This document shows positions 8,099 through 17,640 of a stretch of 21,190 bases of DNA, in pieces; within the stretch, counting starts at the first letter, position 1; every line of letters begins with the position of its first letter. The position numbers and the translations under genes were made by a program. The stretch spans positions 1 to 21,190 of the forward strand of contig JAANSK020271492.1 in assembly GCA_011763485.2 (NCBI GenBank), in the 5' to 3' direction. The notes below the pieces were generated by a model. The model worked only from the letters and a program-made list of their open reading frames with translations. It was not told the DNA's origin and did not search any database. The DNA comes from Isoetes engelmannii (taxonomy: Eukaryota > Streptophyta > Lycopodiopsida > Isoetales > Isoetaceae).

Positions 8099-8410
8099 GA
8101 AAGCAATTTGTTCTTGCCTTTGCATGGGAAAATTGTCAGGAATGATTGCATGATCCCGAAGGTCATAAGATAAATTGGGCTTCATATGGCGCAAAGGTTG
8201 TGGTGCACTAGCTATGCAGGTCGAAAAAAAAGGTTCAAAAAGAAAAAAACGGAAATTGATTCAAAGCCTGACATTTGTGCAAAAGAAATTCCCAAATCTA
8301 ACCAGGAATAGGTTCTGCATGTATGAATGCAAAATTTTAGATGTATAAAGTTGAAAAATACGTATTTTTAGGTTTAATATGCATTTCCCGTATAAAACTC
8401 TCGCAGGCCA
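8099..8410. other. Unassigned sequence
   Basis: This is AT-rich DNA with A-runs (8225-8250) and no recognisable gene. A frame on the plus strand starting at 8341 runs into the repeated TTCG-N6-CGAA motifs and is not credible as a gene. Confidence 0.4.
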
Positions 8411-8741
8411 GAAAAAAAATTCGCGCAACCGAAACACTAAGTTCGTGCACCCGAAAAACTTTTCGTGCACCCGAAACAGTTATTTCGGGCACGCGAAAGA
8501 CAATTCTGACTTTTTCTGACTTTCGCGCACCCGAAATTCAAAGTTCGCGAGTCCGAAAAAGTTTTCGAAAATTTTGAATTTTTTTTTCCCCGGAAAGGGA
8601 AAAAAATTCAAAATTTTCGCGCATTCGAATACACTGTTTCGGGTGAGCGAAAACATTTTCGGGCGCGCGAACTTTGGATTTCGGGTGCGAGAAAGTAAAA
8701 AAATGTCAGAATTGTCCTTCGCGTGCCCGAAATAACTGTTT
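8411..8741. repeat. TTCG-N6-CGAA motif cluster in a foldback
   Basis: I count 11 copies of a 14-bp motif with TTCG and (mostly) CGAA ends, starting at 8420, 8442, 8462, 8484, 8522, 8544, 8616, 8638, 8658, 8680 and 8718. Those left of about 8590 mostly read TTCGCGCACCCGAA. Those to the right mostly read its reverse complement TTCGGGTGCGCGAA. The orientation flip reflects a large inverted repeat: ~8475-8586 pairs with ~8600-8741, around a small loop ccccggaaaggg. Outer ends aacagttatttcgggcacgc and its complement match exactly. No coding capacity is evident. Confidence 0.85.
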
Positions 8742-8743
8742 GC

Positions 8744-9023
8744 AGTGTGGTTTATATGTCCAATTCTAGACATTTTGTACTAAATTGTGATATTTGATGT
8801 ATGTTTGATGATTTACTTATTGAAGTTGGAGAAGATACTATATTTATTGAGTGTTTTATGATGTGGGCACTGTATTCAGACTTGAAGGAGTGTTAAAGCC
8901 TTTTTAATGGTTGGAGTTGTGATGAAGTAGCATGATCTCAAAGGTCATGTTGGTTATTGAAGATCTAGTGGTGGAGATTTGTCAGAGATGAATGATCAAG
9001 ATCTGTTGTGTAAGTTTAAGAGG
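8744..9023 (+). repeat. Partial copy of sequence L, direct orientation
   Basis: Starting at agtgtggtttatatgtccaa, it matches the first ~280 bp of L in arm B (from 14251), lacking only the leading TGTTGGGGAGAATAAT. It is also the reverse complement of 9321-9601 in arm A. It shares the gatcaagatctgttg segment with the arm A copy, which arm B lacks, so it most likely derives from arm A. Its right end merges into aggaacaaacaaaacaaat (9021-9039), repeated at 9049-9067. Confidence 0.85.
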
Positions 9024-9320
9024 AACAAACAAAACAAATTAATCCAACAGGAACAAACAAAACAAATCCCAAGTTGAGCAGTATGCAAGATATATGCATT
9101 GGGTTGCACCCACACTCTACTAGCAAGAACTCAAAGCATAAGTTGAAGATGCATACTCAATAAACTAAAGAAGAGAATACACCATCACATACAATTGCTG
9201 GTAAATCAGGAGGTTCATCCTCGTCATTTTCATTTATTTCTTCCATGGAATACAACACTTCTTTTCAATAATCTGCTTGTGGAACAAGAGTGTGAGAGAG
9301 AAAATGAGGAGACCTACCCT
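9024..9320 (-). repeat. Distal part of sequence L in arm A
   Basis: This section forms the loop between partial L (8744-9023) and its inverted match (9321-9601). It matches arm B 14540-14794 in reverse complement, including the words for ctcaacttgggatttg and the GTGGGTGCAACCCAATGCAT stretch. It starts with a duplicated 19-mer, aggaacaaacaaaacaaat. Confidence 0.7.
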
Positions 9321-9609
9321 TCCTCTTAAACTTACGCAACAGATCTTGATCATCCATCTCTGACAAATCTCCACCATTAGATCTTCAATAACCAACATGA
9401 CCTTTGAGATCATGCCACTTCATCACAACTCCAACCATTAAAACGGCTTTAATACTCCTTCAAGTCGGAATATAGTGCCCACATCATAAGACACCCAATA
9501 AATATAGTATCTTCTCCAACTTCAATATGTAAATCATCAAACATACATCAAATATCACAATTTAGTACAAAATGTCTAGAATTGGACATATAAACCACAC
9601 TAGATTATT

Positions 9610-10902
9610 CTCCCCCAACAGCATTCATCGTCCCAATGAATTCATTCAAAGTTGAATCTTCAATGTCTTCACCAATGATTAGTTCATAAAAACGGCAGTG
9701 CAACTTAACAAAGATCAATATCCAAATGACGTCAATCCTTCAAAAGCATCTCTAGAAGTCTTCCAAGGAAAACAAACACTAAAAACTCCAAACGATTTTC
9801 CATCACACTAGGATGGCAAGTTCCATCCAGTCAGTGGCACCCTCGCTCTTCTGCCTTGGTATGGTGCTCTATCCCCTCTCTATTAGTTGAGAAAAAATAG
9901 ATAAAAGCTTGTAGGACTTCCATGAATGCTTTCAAATATTGAATAAATTCAAATATTAAACTTCATCAAATTGCAAAAGCAAAATACCAACCATTTTGTT
10001 TTGATTTTAATGTTGGATTTCAAACACTTGCAATAAATAATGATTGATTCTTCAAAAAATCGTCAATTCTTTTCCATACTTGGGAATATTCGGGCACATA
10101 TATTTTCATAAATAACATCCTCCAAAAATTATACAAATCTTCGAGCAAATAATCGTCAAGATGCAATACTAGAAAATATCTTCAAAATATGATGTTTGTG
10201 TTTTGGATTCGGACCATGAACCTCCAATTTGCCAAGCCACAACTCTTACCATCCTATCCAACTTAATTCTTTGTAATTTTGTCTCGTCCTTCTTTTCTTA
10301 AACCGTTTTTGCTTCTTCTTTCAACTCCAACTTTTATTCAACGGGCAGTTACAGAAGAAGGTTTCTAATCTGTGGATTAGGGCTTGAATCTTTTGCAGGC
10401 AGAGTCTTCTACGGCGATGACAGATGGTTAGGGCGGCATACAATTAGGGCTGAGAAGGAGATGGCATGAACAATAGAGTAGGGTTTGATCTTCTCTGTAA
10501 CTAGGCAAGCAGACGGTGCGCAGGAGGGTATGGACGTGAAAGCAGGGTTTGGCTATGGCAAAACAGTTTTTTATTTAATCTGGCTTTTGCACAGGGATTA
10601 TACGCTGGTTAGAGCATGGAAGGAAGGCAACAAATGTTTTCAAGGCTATTGCACCGATTCAATGGCAAAATTTTCGGTTAGAAGCATAAACAAGGTTTTG
10701 GTGGAAAATTTTGGCAGACTATGGACGAAGCAATGGCATTAAGGTTTGTTTCGCATGCAGATAGATGAGCACATAATGACAGAATTGGATAATTGATATG
10801 GCACAGAGATATATATTTGCATTTTTTTATGAGAATCTGAATTTTGAATGAACGCTACAGTTTCATTCTTCAGTTTACAGTAGGAATCAACAATAATATC
10901 TA
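9610..10902 (-). other. Non-coding 3' region of arm A, with Pol III-like boxes
   Basis: This matches 13082-14240 of arm B in reverse complement. It has no recognisable coding region. A plus-strand frame at 10485-10742 has no domain, covers the ~120-bp part missing in arm B and is judged incidental. On the minus strand a tRNA-like stretch at about 10240-10205 contains a TGGCTTGG word and GGTCCGAATCC, a near-match to a Pol III B box. Confidence 0.55.
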
Positions 10903-11910
10903 ATCACAAGCATTCTGTTCAAGCTTTATTGGCCAGAGAAAGGAAGAACAGATCATTTTTATCTTCAAGTACTTTTTCATATGCTTAAAAATTAAATCCA
11001 TACCTGGTTTGGTTTTGAAAGAAGCAATACTGTAGATCTTCTGAATTCTCTTCTTCTGAGAAAATACTAGTAGAATGTTGCTTCTCCCGGCAAATGCACC
11101 ATTGCTCTGATCGCTCCTCCTTCTGTCTTCTTCTCCATGCTTGCTACCATACATGGGGCAAGAAGGATTTGGTTCTGTCTCTACAAAGATAGCACGAGAG
11201 TTCACTACATGTTCTTTTCCCTTGACATTTTTTTGTAGTTCTAATCTATGAGGACAATGTTTTTGAGCATGTAAGCCTTGAGTTTGACATATGCCATAGA
11301 TGGATTGAAATTCAACGTGCTTTCTTGCATTTGGACATCTAGGAGATATGTGACCCAATTCTCCACATCTATAGCATGCCGGAAGTGGCCTATTTCTTCG
11401 TAAAATCCTTGGCTGCTAAATTGTTGGATTGGTAGCATAAACTGGTATAGAATTTCCATAGCTTGGCTGTGCATGATAGGTTTGATATTGAGGCTGGTTA
11501 AATGATTGGTTATTTTGTCCTATATTTTTCAAGAAAAAATAATTTTCAGTAGAATGATTACGATGACCACAATCTTGACACTTGAGAGTAGGCTCTTGAC
11601 ACTTGAGAGTAGGCTGGAATTGCACATTTAGACAATATATGCCCATATTCCTTGCACTTAACACACCATATATTTACTCTCTCATTCCTAGTTTGTGATG
11701 GATTATTCACCCCCTTAATCCAATTTAGTTGAAGATCAGTCATTTGTTTAGTCAAAGAACCCACTAAATTCTCTTTTACTTTTGCTAATTCAGTTTTGAG
11801 ATTAATTTCAGGCTCTTTCATGACAGTACCACCCACTTGGAACTTACTGTAGTCAACTCCTCCAGGTAATGTAGAAATCATTCTAGAGTTTTGGAAAGGT
11901 GTAGACACCA
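10903..11910 (-). pseudogene. gag-like zinc-knuckle pseudogene, arm A
   Basis: Gag proteins form the particle of LTR retrotransposons and bind RNA through CCHC knuckles. On the minus strand the first frame (11908-11558) contains GGVDYSKFQVGGTVMKEPEI and CVKCKEYGHILSKC, a CX2CX4HX4C knuckle. After a duplicated AYSQVSR-coding segment, the frame 11664-11416 carries a second Cys/His group (CQDCGHRNHSTENYF) and a Q/Y-rich stretch, and ends at a TAG. The next part resumes with CYRCGELGHISPRC (~11360-11320), a second perfect CCHC knuckle, then ICQTQGLHAQKHC and a C-terminus ending LEQNACD at 10903. One internal stop and a frameshift break it. No protease or reverse transcriptase follows. Confidence 0.75.
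11576..11615. repeat. 21-bp tandem duplication in arm A gag
   Basis: The segment ttgacacttgagagtaggct occurs twice in direct tandem (~11574-11594 and ~11595-11615). Translated on the minus strand this repeats seven residues. Arm B carries the unit once, so the duplication is private to arm A. Confidence 0.75.
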
Positions 11911-11912
11911 GC

Positions 11913-13081
11913 CAAACTAGAAGATGTTATTAAACTAGCATCCAACTGGGAACATGCAAAAATGTCTATGGCGCATTATTACCAACCTGGTATGGTTATG
12001 CCTTATGTTTTAAGGGGAGTTCCTACAATGCTTCCAACTCAATTGAGTATGCCTACCCCTATAGATATGTCTTCAATGGTGTCTACATCTTTCCAAAACT
12101 CTGGAATGATTTCTGCATTACCTGGAGGAGTTGACTATAGTAAGTTCCAAGTGGGTGGTACTGTCATGAAAGAGCCTGAAATTAATCTCAAAACTGAATT
12201 AACAAAAGTAAAAGAGGATTTAGTGGGTTCTTTGATTAAACAAATGGCTGATCTTCAACTAAATTGGATTAAGAGAGTGAATAATCCATCACAAACTAGA
12301 AATGAAAGAGTAAATATATGGTGTGTTAAGTGCAAGGGATATGGGCATATACCTTCTGAATGTGCAACTCCAGCAGACTTCCAGCCTGCTCTCAAGTGTC
12401 AAAATTGTGATCGTCGTAATCATTCTACTGAAATTGTTTTTTCTTGAAAAATAGAGGACAAAATAACCAACCATTTAATCAGCCTCAATATCAAACCTAT
12501 CATGCACAGCCAAGCTATGGAAATTCTATATCAGTTTATGCTCCCAATCCAACAACATAACAACCAAGGATTTTATGCAGAAATAGGCCACTTCTAGAAT
12601 GCTATAGATGTGGAGAATTGGGTCACATATCTCCTAGATGTCCAAATCCAAGAAAGCACGTTGAATTTCAAACCATTTGTGGCATATGTCAAATTCAAGG
12701 CTTACATGATCAAGAACATTGTCCTCATAGATTAGAACTAAAGAAAAATGTTAAGGGAAAAGAACCTGTAGTGGACTCTCGTGCTATCTTTGTAGAGACT
12801 GAATCAAATCCTTCTTGCCCCGTTTATGGTATAGAAACTAGGCAGCAAACATGGAGAAGAAGATAGAAGGGGGAGCAATCAGAGCAGCGGTGCGTTTGCC
12901 CGAGAGAAGCAACATTCTACTAGTTATTTCTGAGATTCAGAAGATTTACAGTATTGCTTCTTTCAAAACCAAACCAGATATGGATTTAATTTTCAAGCAT
13001 ATGAAAAAGTACTTGAAGATAAAAATGATTGGTTCTTCCTTTGCCTGGCCAGTAAAGCTTGAACAGAATGCTTGTGATTAG
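11913..13081 (+). pseudogene. gag-like zinc-knuckle pseudogene, arm B
   Basis: The coding frame is already open before the ATG at 11962: from 11914 it reads AKLEDVIKLASNWEHAK and continues unbroken, so 11962 is not a proven start. It goes on through PYVLRGVPTMLPTQLSMPTP and the region shared with arm A. The first knuckle, CVKCKGYGHIPSEC, is at 12322-12363 and a further CQNCDRRNHSTE follows. A one-base loss then shifts the frame at about 12430. After a Y/Q-rich stretch the second knuckle CYRCGELGHISPRC is at 12600-12641, followed by ICGICQIQGLHDQEHC (CX2CX5HX4C). Another frame change lies near 12850 and the end is LEQNACD at 13081. No pol domain follows. Gag-only LTR elements in plants are a known precedent. 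Confidence 0.75.
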
Positions 13082-14224
13082 ATATTGTTGTTAATTCCTA
13101 CTGTAAACGGAAGAAGGAAACTGTAGCATTCATTCAAATTTCGAATTCTCATAAACAAATGCAGATATATATCTCTGTGCCATATCAATTGTCCAATTCT
13201 GTCAATAGCCTTGAAAACGTCGGTTGCCTTCCTTCCATGCTTCAACCAGCGTACAATCCCTGTGCAAAAGCCAGATTAAATAAAAAACTACTTTGCCATA
13301 GCCAAACCCTGCTTTCACAGCCATACTCTCCTCCGGACCATCTGCTTGCCTCGTTACAGAGAAGATCAAACCCTACTCTATTGCTCACGCCATCTCCTTC
13401 TCAGTCCTAACTGTATGCCAACCTAACCATCTGCCATCGTTGTAGAAGACTCCGCCTGCAAGAGATTCAAGCCCTAATCCGCAGGTTGGAAACCCTTCTT
13501 CTGTAACTGCCCGTTGAATAAAAGTTGGAGTTAAAGGAAGAAGCAAAAACGGTTTAAGAAAAGAAGGATGATACAAAATTACAAAGATTTAAGTTGGATA
13601 GGATGGTAAGAGATGTGGCTTAGTGGAGGTTTATGGTTCGAATCCAAAACACAAACATTATATTTTGAAGATATTTTCTAATATTGCATCTTGACGATTA
13701 TTTGCTCGAAGATTTGTATAATTTTTGGAGGAAGTTATTTATGAAAATATATGTGCCCGAATATTCCCAAGTATGGAGAAGAATTGAGGATCTTTTGAAG
13801 AATCAATCATTATTTATTGCACGTGTTTGAAATCCAACATTAAAATCAAAACAAAATCGTTGGTATTTTGATTTTGCAATTTGATGAAGTTTAATATTTG
13901 ATTTTATTCAATATTTGAAAGTGTTCATGGAAGTCCTACAAGCCTTTATCTATTTTTTCTCAAGTAATAGAGAGGGGATAGAGCGCCATACCAAGGCAGA
14001 AGAGCGAGGGTGCCACTGACCTGGATGGAACTTGCCACCCTAGTGTGATGGAAAATTGTTTGGAGTTTTTAGTGTTTGTTTTCCTTGAAAGACTTCTAGA
14101 CATGCTTTTGAAGGATTGACGTCATTTGAATATTGATCTTTGTTAAGTTGCAATGCCATTTTTATGAACAGACCACTGGTGAAGACAATGAAGATTCAAC
14201 TTTGAATGAATTCATCGGGACAAT
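13082..14224 (+). other. Non-coding 3' region of arm B, with Pol III-like boxes
   Basis: This matches arm A 10900-9625 in reverse complement, with a deletion at about 13203 relative to A. TGGCTTAGTGG at 13616-13626 matches the Pol III A-box consensus and GGTTCGAATCC at 13635-13645 the B-box consensus. They are only 8 nt apart, too close for a working promoter, as if the D-to-T-arm part of a tRNA-like unit had been deleted. No convincing gene is present. Confidence 0.55.
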
Positions 14225-14794
14225 GAGTGTTGTTGGGGAGAATAATGTAGTGTGGTTTATATGTCCAATTCTAGACATTTTGTACTAAATTGTAATATTT
14301 GATGTATGTTTGATGATTTATTTGTTGAAGTTGGAGAAGATACTATATTTATAGAGTGTTTTATGATGTGGGCACTTGATTCAGACTTGAAGGAGTATTA
14401 AAGTCTTTTTAATGGTTGGAGTTGTGATGAAGTGGCATGATCTCAAAAGTCATGTTGGTTATTGAAGATCTAATGTGGAGATTTGTCAGAATTGAATGTG
14501 TGAGTTTAAGAGGAAGGGTACGCCTCCTCATTCTCTCTCTCTCACTCTGTTCTATAAGCAAATTATTGAAAAGAAGTGTTGTATTCCATGGAAGAAATAA
14601 ATGAAAATGATGAGGATGAACCTCCTGATTTACCAGCAATTGTATGTGATGGTGTATTCTCTTCTTTATTTTCTTGAGTATTCATCTTCAATTTGTGCTT
14701 TGAGTTCTTGCTAGTAGAGTGTGGGTGCAACCCAATGCATATATCTTGCATCCTGCTCAACCTGGGATTTGCTTTGTTTACTCCTGTTGGATTA
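14225..14794 (+). repeat. Sequence L (possible LTR), arm B
   Basis: It begins TGTTGTTGGGGAGAATAATG and ends around TTTACTCCTGTTGGATTA. A TG start, location at the outer end of a gag-bearing element and recurrence at 9040-9620 (inverted) and 8744-9023 (partial) suggest an LTR. However, a CA end is not clear and no L copy precedes gag. A ctctctctctcact run sits near 14535-14550. Confidence 0.5.
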
Positions 14795-14800
14795 CACTGT

Positions 14801-14945
14801 TTCGGGTGTGCGAAAACTTTTTTGGGTGCGCGAACTTTGTATTTCGGGTGCGCAAAATTTTTGAATTTTCGCACACTCGGATACACTGTTTCGCGCATCC
14901 GAAAGAGTTTTCGTGCACCCGAGACAGTGTATTCGGGTGCGTGTT
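14801..14945. repeat. Second TTCG-N6-CGAA motif cluster
   Basis: Seven diverged copies of the 14-bp motif start at 14801, 14821, 14843, 14868, 14890, 14910 and 14932. The first three read TTCGGGTGCGCGAA-like, then TTCGCGCACCCGAA-like, and the last flips back. The neighbouring words atacactgtttcg also occur in the first cluster (8628-8640), so both come from one element family. This copy lies directly after L of arm B and is followed by a T-run of about 23 (14958-14980). Confidence 0.8.
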
Positions 14946-14992
14946 TCGACGCCGGAATTTTTTTTTTTTTTTTTTTTTTTGTCGTAGTTTTG

Positions 14993-15054
14993 ACGTATTA
15001 TACTTCAAATTATTGTCATATCAAACGAAAAATAATTTTGAAGTATAAAACGTA
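14993..15054. repeat. Hairpin next to T-run
   Basis: acgtattatacttcaaatta (14993-15012) pairs with taattttgaagtataaaacg-type sequence ending acgta at 15054, around a loop of about 18 nt. It may be the end of a small palindromic element that includes the preceding T-run. Confidence 0.6.
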
Positions 15055-15158
15055 TGCAGTATTGAACCTATCTTGGAACCTAACCTTGATCAAACAAATT
15101 TAAAATATAACTTGCAGCTAGTGACATAAAATTTAGAGAAGCTCTTGATTAAGCAGAC

Positions 15159-16260
15159 ATGGGAAAGGAAATGAAGGATATTGTTGTTAGCCTGGCTGCT
15201 AATGAGAAGTCCAATGATAAGATTTTTAAAATGTTATCCAAAAAAAGCAGCAGCATGGAAAAGCTAAAGTTTATTATTGTAGAGAAAAGAGCTCTGGTTA
15301 CTACTCATGAAGTGGAGCTAAGAATCAAAAATTTAGAAAAGAAACTGATGTTTGAAGAATATGCATGTGAGTCCTTGGAATCTGTTTGCAGACCTGGAAA
15401 TCCCAATCTTCTTGTGAAGAAGGAGCCATTGGAGGCTCAATTATTTCAAATGGATGCCGAGATAAATGCAGAGTTTAAGTTCTGGGTCAGAGATGGAATT
15501 CTTATCATGCAATACAAATGGAGGCCATCAGACAAGTTATGGATGCGTGTGCAAGGCATTTAAATTATGGAGAAATGGTCCCGATGGTAAGGTGCTTCTT
15601 CCTGGTGGGTGAGCTCAGGCCACTTCCCCTTTTCAAAACAGTTAAGGACTTCAGCGAGCTGGTGAAGGGAATCCGGGCATACTTGACACACTGGGAGGAT
15701 GTCAGAAAGGGAAAGCTTAACTTCATCCCTTAAGAAGGACCACTTGGACTCCCTAATCAAGTATTGGGAGAAAGTGGTCACTTGACTAGAAAGTGAGCAG
15801 CCATGTCTGGCAAAGTTAAGATGGTTTCTCGCCAAAGAGTAGATGGGAATGTTCTGATGCCAGCATCTCTAAGAAAGCTGCTCTCACCAAAGGATCCAAA
15901 TGGTGGGTAGAAAGTATGGCATCGAAGCCAAAGTGAGTCGACCTTCCAGAGTGGGATGCATTCGATGACATAAAAGAAGGCTATTTTGATCTAGTGAGGC
16001 CTGACGACGATGATTGCCTGATATGGTTGGGAGTGGTGCTCAGTGAAGTCAAAAGCAGCTTGATAGATAGAGAGGTGTTGCGTCCTGGCTTTCAGGTTCA
16101 GTACTGGGAACCGGTTGGAAGGCATAAGAAAGGTAATTTGAAAGAGCAGTACTCTAATTGTTAGGAGAAGAGATGGAGGAATAATACTGGAGATCCAGCC
16201 AGGAGGGAACTGGTCGAGTGTGTGGCTTGGTCATACCCCCCTTGCAATATAGCGAAAGAC
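15159..16260 (+). pseudogene. Frameshifted coding remnant, unknown family
   Basis: The first frame (15159-15515) is Lys/Glu-rich and probably helical (MGKEMKDIVVSLAANEKSND at the start, then RIKNLEKKLMFEEYACESLE). A one-base shift near 15515 leads into MEAIRQVMDACARHLNYGEM and FKTVKDFSELVKGIRAYLTH, ending at 15733. A third block (~15857-16258) reads SKKAALTKGSKWWVESMASK, then a TGA where Trp might stand, VDLPEWDAFDDIKEGYFDLV, RPDDDDCLIWLGVVLSEV and VQYWEPVG, then a TAG before EKRWRN. The last block resembles a Trp-rich beta-barrel-like domain seen near the ends of some plant transposon proteins, but I cannot name it. It is AT-poorer than its flanks and lies between the palindrome and a LINE. 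Confidence 0.45.
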
Positions 16261-16584
16261 AAGACACACAAAATCCCAAGAGAGGGGAATGTACAAAGCC
16301 TTGAGTAATTTTCATGCCATATCATTGTATGACATCAGATAATAAAAGGCTTTGCCAATGTAAATATGATTGAATTTTATCGAGGGTGTGATTGTGAATT
16401 TAAGGCTTAAATATTGTCTGTCATTAAAATATTATATCAGTGCAAAACTTCATTTTCTCAACTAGCAAGTTTTTTGGATTTAGTTACGAGTCAGTTTGTT
16501 GAATGAGTCCCAACATCAAGAATATGTCCCATTTTTACCATATGGTGCTTTGATGCTTTTTGTGATTTTCGTCGGTCTACTGCT
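16261..16584. other. Unassigned sequence
   Basis: No gene is visible. A degenerate poly-A-signal-like aataaaa lies at about 16341-16347 and might mark the 3' end of the preceding remnant. I found no endonuclease-like coding for the LINE that follows. Confidence 0.4.
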
Positions 16585-17640
16585 TTGGATACAATCCTGA
16601 ACACAGGTGCCATCTCACTCATACCTAAGGTTAAGGATCCTCAGACTATTTCAAACTCCCGACCAATCATCATGTTGTCATTTGTATATAAGATCTTTCC
16701 CAAGGTTTTTACAGAACGCGTAAAGGAAATCTTGGCTGAGTCCATCTCTACAACTGAATCAGGCTTCCAAAAAGATGCATTCTAAATAATGTAGCTGCTG
16801 CTTACGAGGGAATCTATTGGGCATGCCGGCGGAACCTTCCTGTTGTATATCTGAAGCTTGATTTTGCAAAGGCATACGACATTGTAAGCTGGGAGTTCAT
16901 GCGTCTATGCATGCTCAGATTGGGATTTGGGCAGCAATTCACTTCAGACGTCATGAAGCTACATGTCTCTGCCCCGATGACTGTTCTCTTCCATGGTGAG
17001 CCATCAGAGGTTTTCCCACTTGGTTGTGGTATTCGTCAGGGATGCCCCTTGGCACCACTACTCTTCACAATTATCGTGGAGGCCTTGTCATATAGCTATT
17101 TACTATTGCAACAACAGAGGGGCTCCTCCATGGTAATCAATATACAGATGACGGGTTTCTTTTTTTGGTCGCTAAGGCGGAGAGTCTAGAAGCTAGCAAA
17201 TTTGTATCCATCGATACATTTTCATTGGCTTCCGATGTTCTTGTGGGGTGGCAGATGTGTACAACCCTATGAACGTTGGATACTCCGACCCCAGCATGTG
17301 TTCACGCATATCCATGGAAATTTCTTGCTCATGGACAGGCCACAAAGTTGCTAGGGATTCCAGTTGGCTGTGATGACCATACGAATATTATCCAATGTGG
17401 TTGTCACACGGACGTCTTGCATGGATGACACCTGGCACCATCTCGGCCACTGGGGTGGCATGATCTTGACCGCTGGTGCGGATATATATAGCAGATCCTT
17501 ATTCTTGGCGAACCATTCTGGTTCAATGCCAGTCTTGAGCCTTCAAGGCGCCTGCTCTGCATTCCTGACCGCCTTCGGACCATTGTACTCTTGTTTCCAT
17601 TATATATCAAATTCTTTGCCAGATCTTAGCATACACCTTC
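16585..17640 (+). pseudogene. L1-type LINE reverse transcriptase, frameshifted
   Basis: The protein would copy LINE RNA into DNA at a nicked target. The frame from 16585 reads GAISLIPKVKDPQTISNSRP and ESGFQKDAF, matching the ALIPKxxxPxxxxxxRPISL and SGFxxGR blocks. A frame change near 16790 leads to VVYLKLDFAKAYDIVSWEFM with the first catalytic Asp (codon at 16860), then GIRQGCPLAPLLFTIIVEAL (~17030-17090). A second frame change leads to QYTDDGFLFLVAKAES, where YTDD (17141-17152) stands for the usual YADD. KLLGIPVGCD near 17345-17375 matches the YLGxPxG block and ILGEPFWFN near 17500 the region after it. No AP endonuclease domain is visible upstream, so the copy is 5'-truncated. Confidence 0.85.

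Larger units (their letters stand above)
9040..11910 (-). mobile_element. Inverted retrotransposon-like arm A with gag
   Basis: On the minus strand the order is gag-like pseudogene (11910-10903), a shared non-coding 3' region (10900-9610), then sequence L (~9620-9040). The arm is the inverted counterpart of 12077-14794. Arm A holds ~120 bp near 10620-10770 that arm B lacks. L begins TGTTGGGGGAGAATAAT on the minus strand, as an LTR might, but no second L in the same orientation lies upstream of gag. The element class therefore stays open: a gag-only LTR derivative or a chimeric non-autonomous element. Confidence 0.7.
12077..14794 (+). mobile_element. Inverted retrotransposon-like arm B
   Basis: This arm is the inverted counterpart of 9040-11910. 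The arms meet at 11910 and 12077: both contain tggtgtctac immediately at the junction. They are separated by 166 bp of gag sequence present only in B. Order on the plus strand is gag remainder, 3' region, L. Matching landmarks are the wording around catggaagtcctacaagc (13925) against its complement at 9920, and the LEQNACD-coding end at 13075 against 10903. Confidence 0.75.

Noticed and set aside
8411-8741. Regularly repeated 14-mers, CRISPR-like at first sight
   Set aside because: Motifs vary, flip orientation at the centre and are spaced 6-60 bp apart in a palindrome. There are no uniform spacers or cas genes, and the DNA is eukaryotic.
10485-10742. 85-codon plus-strand frame
   Set aside because: It is not conserved in arm B, which has a deletion there, and no domain is visible.
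14225-14794. Definite LTR call for L
   Set aside because: No matching upstream L in the same orientation, no clear CA end and no primer-binding site seen.
14693-15103. 136-codon open frame across L, the TTCG cluster and a T-run
   Set aside because: It crosses three unrelated repeat units and translates the T-run as poly-Phe.
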